DNA from: Gliomastix tumulicola
Lineage: Eukaryota > Ascomycota > Sordariomycetes > Hypocreales > Bionectriaceae
Direction: 5' to 3'
NCBI GenBank assembly: GCA_001599755.1
Contig: BCHX01000002.1
Coordinates: forward strand, 5,004,330-5,068,329
Length of the DNA stretch: 64,000 bases
Below, one piece after another: positions 1-8,993 of the stretch. Both the position numbers and the translations under genes were made by a program. Each line of letters starts with the position of its first letter. The stretch's first letter is position 1. The notes beneath the pieces were generated by a model. It was given only the letters and a program-made list of their open reading frames with translations, made no database searches and was not told the origin of the DNA.

Positions 1-345
1 GTCGCGCACGCCGCGCTTCTTCATCCATTCACCAATCCACTTCTCCGACTGCTCGAACTGGTAGTTGCCCGAGGTGTCGATGAAGTTGCCGCCCTGGCTG
101 TAGAAGTGGTCCAGGATGCTCTCTGTGGTTTCCTGGTCGCATGCGCCCACTGCGGTTGTTAGTTAGATATCCGGGAGGGTTAACTGAGGGCTAGACTTAC
201 TGTAGTCTGCCCATTCCGTGCCGAAGCTCATGCCGCCGAGGCAGAGCGGGCTGACTCGGATGGATGCAGTCGGGGAGAGGAGGCGGTATCGAGCAAGGCT
301 GCTCTTAGCGGGAGGGGCGGGAGGCAGAACGGTGTTAATAGACAT
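1..345 (-). CDS. Aldo/keto reductase, N-terminal part (runs off left edge)
   Basis: Two exons are visible: 345-201, and 149 to the window edge, with a 51-nt GT-AG intron (200-150). The spliced start contains RVSPLCLGGMSFG followed by an alpha/beta-barrel opening with FYSQGGNFIDTSGNY. That is the strand-helix layout of NADPH-dependent aldo/keto reductases (aryl-alcohol dehydrogenase / norsolorinic-acid-reductase-like), where the Asp and Tyr of the DTSxxY segment are catalytic. Joining the exons keeps the frame (48 codons plus 1 nt). The ATG at 345 is the first in-frame Met. About 90 residues are present of a family that usually has about 350-390. Likely a cytosolic reductase of aldehydes or ketones; the substrate cannot be read from this fragment. 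Confidence 0.85.
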
Positions 346-1267
346 GATGGTGGTTTTGAAGAACAGTTACACTTTTAGTGAGTTGAATGTTGGACGATGT
401 TTTCGTTTGATACACTGGTATAAGATGAAGGGCCTGAGAGGTTACTGTGAAGATGTCGGTGTGGTGACGAGCCAACAACCTCGACGTCTCGAGATGACGT
501 CCCTTTTATGTATTTAACTTCTATTACGGCTGTGGATTTCCGGCCTCGAAGCCATCTCAAGCTCTGCATCAACCATCTTAGCGCCGACGTGCAGTTGATG
601 CAAGATTCGTTGGGGCCGACGGCTTATTGCCGAAAACGGCCTGATAAAATCGGCGTTTAGGTGCCTCATTCCAGGATCAGCCACGAACTTGCATCATGCA
701 CACCCGGATATATAGCTCTTAAACTCCCTCCCCTCCCGGACCTGGCCAAACTCCGGTCGAGCGGCAGCAATCGATGTCAAAAACCTGCATCTATCTATCT
801 CTACGCCAAAAGGCAGCCAATGCGACACTGCCCATCGCGTGAGTGCAGAGAGAACAACGATTCTACAGACTTCCATGACGGACTTGACGGTGGACCGACG
901 TCCGACCTCCGCTGCTCGATTTGCTCCTTGTCCGCCGGCGTGTGGAGTGATCATGGTCCGAGGGAGGTCGATATTTGACCTGATTTAGACTGTGGCTTGC
1001 TCAGCTGGCAGTAGCGTCACCATTTTGGTAGATGCGAGGAGCGAGAACGAGTGCGAATGTGATCATGATGAAGCATCCGACTGTGGCATTCCCGGGTATA
1101 TGTAGAGGCAGTATCCAGGCCGCATCATCTCACAGCGTCTCAGCAATAAACGAGCAATTACACACATCTTTTCTCGCATCACGAATGACCCTCTATCTCT
1201 ATACAATTCATCAAACGGCATAATAGCAATCAATCTCCAGCGACCGCACCATCCAAAATCCCCCACC
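346..1267. other. Intergenic, divergent promoter region
   Basis: About 920 nt between the divergent starts of the aldo/keto reductase (345, minus) and the SDR (1268, plus). The short open frames here lack family motifs and start contexts. A pyrimidine-rich stretch with CCCTCCCCTCCC lies around 727-738. I see no gene. Confidence 0.6.
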
Positions 1268-2296
1268 ATGTCCTTCTTCGGCAAATCCTCCCTCAGCGTG
1301 CCCCAGCTCACCGCAACAAACAACCTCCTCACCCCCGATACCATCCCCCGCGTGAGCGTCTGGGCCGGCGCGACGTCGGGCATCGGCCTCGCGACCCTCC
1401 AGGCCTTCACATCCCGCGGCCAGCCCTTCAAGGCGTACGTCATCGGCCGCGACGAAGCCCGTCACAAGCCAGCCCTCGACGCCCTGCGCGCTTCAAACGA
1501 CAAGGCCGACATCATCTTCATCGAGGGCCAGGTCTCGCTGCTCCGCGACGTGCAGCGCATCTGCGACGACATCGCCGCCGAGGAGGACAGCATCGATGCG
1601 CTGTTCCTCTCGCAGGGGTATCTGCCCTTCAACGGGCGCGTCGAGACGGAGGAGGGGCTGGAGCGGTGTCTCGCCGTGACGTATTACTCCAAGGTCGCGT
1701 TTGCGAAGCTGCTCATGCCGCTGCTGCGACGGGCGGCGCACCCGCGTATTGTCGCCATCGTCGCTGCTGGGCAGGAGGTCGCGGATATCCCGCTCGACGA
1801 TATTGATTTCGAGAAGCCCGGGCGCTTCGGGCCGATTGCTATCACCAAACAGGGCCCGACTATGATCACGCTCGCTCTGGACCGCATCGCGAGAGACGAG
1901 CCGCGTGTGGTTATCATCCACGCGCATCCGGGGTCCGTGGCTACCGGCGTCCTCTCCAGGAGCGAGGGTGGCGGTCTAAAGCACCATCTACTTCGGTGGA
2001 TTGTCGAGCCCATCGTCTCGCTCGGATCGTTCACGCCGGCGCAGAGCGGCGAGAGGAGTCTGTATCTGCTGACGAGCTCAACGTTCGGAGGCTCGGGGAC
2101 TCCGCTACCAGAGGGCAGGGAACGCGGTGTCAATGTTGATGGGGGTGTGGACGGAGGGGCGGTGTTCCTGGCCGACATGCAGATGAACACCGTGCGGCAG
2201 GAGAAGGTGTTGGCAGAGCTGAGAGAAAGGAAGGCAGACCAGGTGGTGTGGGAGCACACCATCAACATTCTGAAGAGGTATCTGCCCGGAATCTGA
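1268..2296 (+). CDS. Short-chain dehydrogenase/reductase-like protein with degenerate active site
   Basis: Single-exon, 342 aa, ATG in a good context (CCACC before it). A Rossmann dinucleotide loop GATSGIG sits at residues 34-40, so NAD(P) binding is likely. The classical SDR Ser-Tyr-Lys set is not intact. Where YxxxK should stand, after the strand with IVAIVAAG (161-168), there is IAITK (190-194), which keeps Lys194 but has Ile in place of Tyr. The catalytic Ser position in the preceding strand is Val/Ala, and the NNAG motif reads LSQG (114-117). The YxxxK-like string at 140-144 belongs to the preceding helix. It is either a divergent fungal SDR subfamily or a non-catalytic NAD(P)-binding protein. 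It lies divergent from an aldo/keto reductase, a pairing common in fungal secondary or xenobiotic metabolism. Confidence 0.82.
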   Translation: MSFFGKSSLSVPQLTATNNLLTPDTIPRVSVWAGATSGIGLATLQAFTSRGQPFKAYVIGRDEARHKPALDALRASNDKADIIFIEGQVSLLRDVQRICDDIAAEEDSIDALFLSQGYLPFNGRVETEEGLERCLAVTYYSKVAFAKLLMPLLRRAAHPRIVAIVAAGQEVADIPLDDIDFEKPGRFGPIAITKQGPTMITLALDRIARDEPRVVIIHAHPGSVATGVLSRSEGGGLKHHLLRWIVEPIVSLGSFTPAQSGERSLYLLTSSTFGGSGTPLPEGRERGVNVDGGVDGGAVFLADMQMNTVRQEKVLAELRERKADQVVWEHTINILKRYLPGI

Positions 2297-2422
2297 TTTC
2301 ATGCTCGCTCGCTCGTCGTTAAGCCCGTTAAGCCTCATCTATAATATAATGTTTAATACACTTGAACCCATCAATCCGCCTCCACAAGTCGCTGATGAAT
2401 CTGATAATCGCCTCCAGTCTCC

Positions 2423-4189
2423 TCAAGACCCAGGTTCTATCCCGTCAATACCATGATCACCAATCCAACAGTCCAGAGTAAGGCCCGACCTAAAATGCGC
2501 CGCCAAATGGCCCATCCGCTCCTCCCAAGTCTTCAAAGTCTCGTGGCAAAACCCGCAGCGACTTCGCAGCACGCCCTGCCGATCCTGGAGAAGTCCCATG
2601 TCCAGCTTCCAGCCGTCCCACTTGCGACAGCCATGGAACTTGTGCAGATGCTGCCACAAATGGTCTTTGCGCGTGAATCTCCGCTCAGATATCGGGCGTT
2701 CCGCACAGCTCTCGAATTCATGTGATTTGATGTGCTCGTCATCGGGCGACAAGTGGCCGCAGAAGATGCATCGCGGGTTGCTCTCGTTCATGCGCCAGAT
2801 GAGCGGGGATTGGTCTGGCGGCAATGGATTCGAGCAGATGTACGAGTCGAGGCCTGGGAGATGAACGGATCTCTCGTGGCGTGCCCAGTCGTACTTCTTC
2901 CTGTAGCTTCGTCGACAGAATGTGCACTGGAAGACCCCAGAGGCCGCACTTCGTTTTCTCGATGACGCCGATCGAGGACGAGATGGAGGATGGTATGCCG
3001 AACCGTCGGTTGAGCGAAGGATCGGAGACTCCAAGGACAGCTGCTGAGAGAAGCAAGTCGACGCTGAACCGGATGACGCATCGGTGAAGCTGTAGTTATC
3101 ACTGAAAGTGTGGTCTGCACTCGTCGATGGACCGAGCCCACCCAGCCAACTCAAGTCAATATCTTCTAGCCCATCGCTGCTCGAATAAGCAGACAGTGCG
3201 TTCTCGATCGCAGAAGACGATGCGGGTTCTTCGTCCGGGGGTGAGCTCCGCCACCGCTCCATCGGGGACATTCCCAGTGGCTGTGGCATCGGCGAGCCCG
3301 AGAGGAAGACCTTTGAAGATTGGTGGTTGTGCGTGCGAGAGGCCAAGCGATGTCGCCGCCGGTTGTTTGCGAACCAGTTTACCACCTGACTCTTGCTCAA
3401 TCCTGACTCCTTTGCCAAGGCGACTTTGTCTTCCTCTGACGGGTACGGATGGTCCAAGTGGTTCGCGAACCAACTCCTTAAGGCACGCGTCTTTGGTACC
3501 GATCGAGTGTTGACCCTCTTGCTTGATAGCGCAGATACAGATGAGGCACCTCCTTCGAGTTGGGTATGCCCTTCCTGCAGAGGTTCAAGGTCACCCTCCT
3601 GCTCGTTCACGCCGTGGAGATGACCAATGACGGGCATCGACGTCTCAAAGGTCGAAGGCACACGCTTCGCGCGTCCAGAGAGACTGCACTCTCGGAAGAG
3701 CGCAACGCAGCTTGAACAGGATGTGGTAGGGTTGGGGTTGGCCGCCGTCGTCTGGAGGATCAGGCACTGCAGGCGACGACTGCGGCAATGGTTGCAAGGA
3801 AACGGAGGTCTGCTGGCGCCGTTCTTGATGAAGAACTCGTCGATAGCCGTCACTGCTGGTGCGAGAGCAGTTCCGTCGTTCTGCTTTGCCATCTCAACTT
3901 CCATGTCGCCACCGGGCAGGTCTATGAGCGAAAAGGAAGCATCTTGTTCTGGAAGGACTGTAGGGCCTGTAGCTGCGACTTTAGCCCGGTCAAAGCTGGC
4001 CTGCCAGTCGATATTGGCACCACTGATCGGGGGGCTTCGAATGGCTGCTCTTGGTCCGGCGGACTGGGCCAAGTCGGGGCCAGTGGTGGTCGATGGGCTG
4101 TGAGGATGAGGTATCACAGGTTCCTCGAAAATGGCCTCTTCTGAGTCATGGGCTATAGAGTCAAAGAGGTCGTCGAACGTCAAGTCCAT
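2423..4189 (-). CDS. Homeodomain + C2H2 zinc-finger transcription factor with an N-terminal Zn2Cys6-like module
   Basis: Intronless, 588 aa, nuclear transcription factor. In order: an acidic N-terminus; a cysteine module with C132, C135, C142, C158, C161 and C168 (CX2CX6CX15CX2CX6C, the spacing of fungal Zn2Cys6 clusters); a homeodomain of the TALE/KN type at about 225-283 with helix 3 WFANNRRR; a Ser-rich linker; then C2H2-type fingers at about 422-443 (C422, C425, H438, H443), 474-519 and 545-565. Homeodomain-plus-C2H2 proteins are a known fungal family; the cysteine module is read from spacing alone. It ends 125 bp from the 3' end of the SDR, and its 5' side faces the 3' end of the amidohydrolase gene, which makes it a candidate regulator of the neighbouring catabolic pair (inference). 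Confidence 0.9.
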   Translation of the reverse strand: MDLTFDDLFDSIAHDSEEAIFEEPVIPHPHSPSTTTGPDLAQSAGPRAAIRSPPISGANIDWQASFDRAKVAATGPTVLPEQDASFSLIDLPGGDMEVEMAKQNDGTALAPAVTAIDEFFIKNGASRPPFPCNHCRSRRLQCLILQTTAANPNPTTSCSSCVALFRECSLSGRAKRVPSTFETSMPVIGHLHGVNEQEGDLEPLQEGHTQLEGGASSVSALSSKRVNTRSVPKTRALRSWFANHLDHPYPSEEDKVALAKESGLSKSQVVNWFANNRRRHRLASRTHNHQSSKVFLSGSPMPQPLGMSPMERWRSSPPDEEPASSSAIENALSAYSSSDGLEDIDLSWLGGLGPSTSADHTFSDNYSFTDASSGSASTCFSQQLSLESPILRSTDGSAYHPPSRPRSASSRKRSAASGVFQCTFCRRSYRKKYDWARHERSVHLPGLDSYICSNPLPPDQSPLIWRMNESNPRCIFCGHLSPDDEHIKSHEFESCAERPISERRFTRKDHLWQHLHKFHGCRKWDGWKLDMGLLQDRQGVLRSRCGFCHETLKTWEERMGHLAAHFRSGLTLDCWIGDHGIDGIEPGS

Positions 4190-4486
4190 GATGCTTTGCA
4201 GAATGTCGCGGGATTCGTGGTTGAACGTATGAGGATCTCCCTTGGAGGTTGTTACTGTTAGGAAGGAAATCAGATCTTTCAGCGGTCCAGACGGGAGTTG
4301 ATAAGCCGCTCAAGTGGAGATCCGATTTCGGTGGAGAACTGACTCTGACAGGAGGAGACGAACAATGCATTCGCACCAGAACATGTGTCAGTTAAATAAG
4401 AGCAACTCTGGGCACTTTCTATGACAGGAAATTGTTCAAGTTTATATCTTTAGGCTTCTTATAACTAAATGACTGTTCGCCGCTGA
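4190..4486. other. Intergenic: TF promoter and amidohydrolase 3' end
   Basis: Just under 300 nt upstream of the transcription factor and downstream of the amidohydrolase stop codon. A/T-rich at 4430-4470 (probable 3' UTR). No gene seen. Confidence 0.5.
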
Positions 4487-6122
4487 CTACTTCCTCTGAC
4501 TATCATACCTCACCACAGCCTGACACAGCACCTCAGCACCAACAACGCACTGCTCCGGCGTCGAATACTCCTCCGGATTATGGCTCACACCACCTCTACA
4601 AGGTATGAAAATCATTGTCGTCGGGCAGTGAAGGCTGGTATACACGCTGTCGTGTCCTGCGCCGCTAGAGATGTCGACAAAACCGCCAGTACCCTCTAAT
4701 ACCGACTCTGCTGATTCACGCACGGCCTGAATGCAGTCGGGGTGGAATTTAGTCGCTTTAGAGATAGTGTCTGTCCGCCATGTGACATTCAGCGGCAGGC
4801 TCGGTGTTGAGCCCTGCAAAATGCCGTCAACATCTTCGCCACGGGCAAGGAGATCGAAGTCACGTTTGAGTTGCTCTTCAACCTTCTCCACGACTTCATC
4901 TACAGGTGACCGGATGTCGAGTGTAAAGCTTACGTTCCCGGGGATGGTGTTTGTACTGCCGGGCGTGAGTCTCAGAATGCCCGTGGAGGCGAGAGCTTCG
5001 TGCTTGGTTGCGACTCGGTGCGAGTGGGTGATCATCCTGGCGGCCAGGAGCAAGGCGTCGGCTCGATCGCTGAAGGGCGTTGATCCCGTGTGAGCATCTA
5101 AAAGCTGTCTGTAAGTATCAAATCATTCCTTCTCGACGAGTCACGATACACACCTCGGCCTTGAACGTCGATGGTGAACCACTTATACGCCTGCACCCCC
5201 TGCACCACGCCAATGCTTTTGGATGCCCTCTCTAGGATAGGCCCTTGCTCAATGTGAAGCTCGAAGTGTGCCCCGATCGGCATGGATTTATGGCTTGCAG
5301 GCACGTCTCCCAGATAGCCAATCCTCTCGAGCTCAGATTTGACGGTCACAGGCCCCTCGACCTCCTTCGTAGAATGAGCGCGATCAACGGGTGTCTTTCC
5401 CGCCCAGACGCCCGAGGCCATCATGCTGATAGGGAACCTGGCACCTTCCTCGCTGTGTAAAGTTAGCATCCACAGGTGTACACTTGGACCGGTAGAATAC
5501 GGCATGAGGATACGTACTTAGTCCAATTCACCACACCGACCGGAAACTCCGTCTCGACACTGTGCTCCTCGAGGATCTTGAGCATCTCTATGCCAGCTTG
5601 CACCCCAAGAATGCCATCATAACGCCCTCCTGTAGGTTGGGTATCCAGATGAGAACCAACAAGAGTGGGAGGACCGTCTGAGCGACCCGGTCGAATTGCG
5701 AAAATATTGCCCATAGCGTCGACAGTGACTTTGCAGCCAAGCGACTTTGTCGTCTCAACGAACCAGTTGCGCACCTTCTTGTCATCATCTGAGAGGGTCA
5801 GGCGGGACATGCCTGTCTCAGTCGGGCCCCTGGATATCGTCAGCAATGCTATCTAGTACAGGCTAGGGGGGGCTGCTCACTGTCCCCATCGACGGCCTGT
5901 CCCGAATTCACAGGTATAATGCAGAGTGTCCATCATCCTCGTCTGATTGACTTTGAGCTTTTTCAGGTCTGCACCAGTCATATCTCGCGTTGCAATGGCC
6001 CTATACTGACTACGAGGCAGCTTGGTTGTGTGCAAAACTGTTCGGATGGAGCGCAGGGAGGGAATGGCCGTTGAGGCACATCGACCTGAGAGGAAACATC
6101 GAGGGCTGATGAGGGGATGCAT
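4487..6122 (-). CDS. M20 family N-carbamoyl-L-amino-acid hydrolase / ureidohydrolase (HyuC/AllC-type)
   Basis: Four exons (6122-5881, 5829-5518, 5452-5154, 5097-4487), 487 aa, all joins in frame. Zn-amidohydrolase that removes carbamoyl groups from N-carbamoyl amino acids, beta-ureido acids or allantoate. Metal ligands: H141 in GSHLDTQ, D152 in GGRYDG, E187/E188 in NWTNEEGARF, H251 in HIEQGP and H457 near the C-terminus in GGVSHNPEE. The dimerisation-domain His is H287 in GRDAHTGSTP. The first in-frame ATG gives an Arg/Ser-rich, acidic-poor leader of about 45 residues that looks like a mitochondrial presequence; a later Met (48) would remove it. The family cannot be resolved to one substrate by eye. 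It is transcribed divergently from the lyase-deacylase fusion with 288 bp between starts, so the two are probably co-expressed for N-carbamoyl or ureide nitrogen use. Confidence 0.9.
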
Positions 6123-6410
6123 GCTGGACTGCTGTCTGCTCTCTATGAAGAATATTGAATGTTCATGAGATTGATAGATTTCCAAAGGCCATTATAATAG
6201 TCGACGTGCGCTCTGATGATGTAGCTGCGCCCTCCAATTACAGCCGGGCTAAATTTGTGCTAGCGCCCTCCGATGTCTATCAATGTCAAAGGAGGGCGCT
6301 TCGTCAAACAGCGCACAAACCCGTACAGTCCTATAAGAAAGCCTGCGCAATCCGAAGATATCGTGTCGGCTTACGGGAAACGTTCTGTAACATACAATAA
6401 AGCATCAAAG
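6123..6410. promoter_or_regulatory. Shared bidirectional promoter of the amidohydrolase and the lyase-deacylase fusion
   Basis: 288 bp separate two divergent start codons. It contains three GCGCCCTCC elements (6227-6235, 6263-6271, and the reverse complement at 6291-6299). It also has two TGATAG sites (6172-6177 plus; 6277-6282 as CTATCA), matching the HGATAR consensus of fungal GATA nitrogen regulators (AreA/NIT2). A further AGATAT lies near 6357. Co-regulation by nitrogen status plus a pathway-specific factor is inferred. Confidence 0.6.
6262..6300. repeat. Perfect 10-bp inverted repeat (candidate operator)
   Basis: AGCGCCCTCC at 6262-6271 and GGAGGGCGCT at 6291-6300 are exact reverse complements with a 19-nt spacer containing CTATCA (a GATA site). 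A third copy of the core lies at 6227-6235. Inverted half-sites of this kind suit a dimeric fungal activator. Confidence 0.7.
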
Positions 6411-8720
6411 ATGACGACTGCGACACGCCGGGCTGTCCACTTCAACCCGACCGCTCGGTCATGGATTGCCCCTGCATCCGCCGACGAGCACCTCGTGAAC
6501 AAATTCCACAGACAAATGCCAGACTATCGTCAGACGGACCTAGTCAGTCTAGATGAGTTAGCCAAGGAAATCGGTGTCCGCGCCGTCCATCTAAAGAGCG
6601 AGAGCAATCGTTTCGGCCTGCCGTCGTTCAAGATCCTCGGCGCGTCTTGGGGGACGTTCCGTGCCATCGTTGAGAAGCTCGAGTTGCCTCTGGACTCGGA
6701 TATAGAGAGCGTCAAGAAGACGGTCTCGAAGAACAAACTGTCACTCTATGCGGCCACAGACGGCAATCACGGTCGTGCTGTGGCTCGAATGGGCGTGATT
6801 TTCTCGGTCTCTGTCGAGATTCACGTGCCTGCGACGTTGGATGAAAACACCATCGAGCTCATTCGATCCGAAGGAGCAACCGTGATTGTTTCGTCTGGGT
6901 CTTATGATCAGGCTGTGGCAGATGCCGACGATGCCGCGAAACAAGCGGGTGGCATGCTCATCCAGGACACCGCATTTGGTGATTATCAAGACATCCCACA
7001 GGTACGTCCTCCTCTATCCTTCGTTGAGACAAATGGCTGAGACAGAGCTACCCAGTGGATCGTGGATGGCTATCGAACCATGCTGTATGAGGTTGATGAC
7101 CAGCTTAGCGATGCTCGAGCAGATCTGGTGATTGCCCCTGTTGGCGTCGGCTCCTTTGCTCAAGCCGTGGTCACTCACTTCAAGCGGCAGTCTAGCCCAG
7201 CATCTATCCTCACTGTTGAGCCTGACACTGCCGCCTGCCTGTGGAAGAGCTTGAAGCACGACAAACCCCTATCCGAGAGCACAACACCCACCATCATGAC
7301 CGGTCTGGACTGCGGTACTGCGTCCACCATCGCCTGGCCGATTCTCCGATCGGGCGTCGATGCTAGTGTCACTGTCTCCGACTACGAGTCTCACCAGGCA
7401 ACACTCTACCTCCAGTCTCTTGGTCTCTCGGCCGGACCTTGCGGAGCGGCTCCCCTGGCAGCCCTCCGACAACTCAGTGAATCCGACAAGGCCTCTCTCG
7501 GACTCAACAAGGACTCCGTCGTCGTTCTCCTCTGCACCGAGGGAAGCAGACCGTACACGGTCCCGCTCGATGTCTCCAGCGACGACCCCGTGGCCCTGAC
7601 TCAGACCTTGGTCCAGATCAACTCGGCCAACCCAGACCTGGGCTCCGTGCCTGGACCGGGCGAAACGGTCATCGCACGCTACATAGCCGCCTGGCTCGAA
7701 CATCGCGACATCGAAACCCACTGGATCGAGCCCACCAAGGGCCGCCCGTCCGTCGTCGGCGTCGCCCGCGGCTCAGGCGGCGGCAAGAGTCTCCTTCTGA
7801 ACGGCCACATCGACACCGTGACGCTCATGGGCTACGACGGCGATCCCCTCAGCGGCGAGATCAAAGACGGCAAGCTCTACGGCCGCGGCGCCGCCGACAT
7901 GAAGAGCGGACTCGCGGCCAACATGGTCGCTGTCGCGAACGCGAAGAAGCTCGGCCTGAAGGGGGATGTGATCTTCACGGGCGTCGCTGACGAGGAGTAC
8001 GCGAGCATCGGAACGCAGGATGTCCTCGCGGCTGGATGGCGGGCTGATGCCGCCGTCGTTACGGAGCCGACCAGCTTGGAGATCATCCACGCGCACAAGG
8101 GCTTCGTGTGGCTCGATGTCACTGTCCACGGGCTTGCGTCGCACGGTTCTCTGCCGCACTTGGGTATAGACGCTATCGCCAAGGCAGGGTATTTCCTTGT
8201 GGAACTGGATCGCTACTCTCAACGCTTGCTCGACGGCCCTGCAGATCCCACAGTCGGGACCGGATCGGTTCATGCGTCCATCATCAGCGGCGGCGAGGAG
8301 GTCTCTTCCTATCCAGCAAAATGCTGCATCAGCCTTGAACGCCGCACAGTGCCGGGCGAAATCGTGGAGACGGTCAAGCAGGAGGTTCAAGAGATCCTAG
8401 ACAAGCTCACCAGAGATATTCCAAACTTCAAGGCTGACCTACAGGTCACATTCTCCCGGTCTCCGTTCAAGCTCCCCCTCGACGATCCTTTCACGAACCT
8501 TGTCTCAAAGCACGTAAGCAGAAGCCTGGGGAAGAAAGCCGAGGTCGTAGGGGCCCCGTACTGGACAGACTGTGCGCTGCTCACTGACGCGGGCATCCCG
8601 AGTCTCATCTGGGGGCCGTTAGGTGAGGGTTTGCACGCCAAGGAGGAGTGGGTAGATGTCGACTCTGTGAGAAAGGTCGCGGATACATTAACGGAGATGG
8701 TAAGAACATTTTGTGACTAA
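6411..8720 (+). CDS. Bifunctional fusion: diaminopropionate ammonia-lyase (YgeX-like) + M20 deacylase (YgeY/ArgE/DapE-like)
   Basis: Two exons (6411-7001, 7056-8720), 751 aa. Residues 1 to about 365 form a fold-type-II PLP enzyme. The PLP lysine is K74 in SFKILGA; D117 (ATDGNHGR) and D186 (QDTAFGDY) match the lysine and two catalytic aspartates recalled for E. coli DpaL (K77, D120, D189) at a constant offset of 3. The phosphate-binding loop is PVGVGSFAQ. Expected reaction: 2,3-diaminopropionate to pyruvate plus ammonia. Residues from about 375 to 751 form a complete M20 Zn-peptidase/deacylase: H448 and D450 in GHIDTV, D478 in GAADMKSG, E510/E511 in ADEEY, E534 in TEPTS, H724 in GLHAKEE. The second exon carries both halves in one uninterrupted frame, so the fusion does not depend on the intron call. 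ATG 6411 aligns with the start of bacterial lyases. No targeting signal is obvious; probably cytosolic. Confidence 0.92.
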
Positions 8721-8993
8721 ACTATTAGAATAAAAGACCGGTTGCTCTGAACTCTTCTCTGATTCTACCCAAGTATCGTGTGATTACCATTTCGTGATGA
8801 CAAGCGTCCCAAGTGGCCGAGAAATACGCTCTATAAAGACATATATTTGTGCATGGCGTTACTCATGTTACATCTATCTACCATTATTATTAATAAAGAA
8901 AGGGTATCCAAGCTTACCATCCAAGCGCTCTTTTGCAACAATCTGTTATCCCAACAAGTTCCATGGATCCTACATTACCAAGCCCAAACTATA
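8721..8993. other. Intergenic between convergent 3' ends
   Basis: A/T-rich 273-nt gap with likely 3' UTRs of the fusion gene and of the arrestin gene. No gene seen. Confidence 0.5.

Noticed and set aside
6123..6185. TTG at 6185 as the amidohydrolase start
   Set aside because: First true ATG in frame is at 6122; the TTG extension has no support.
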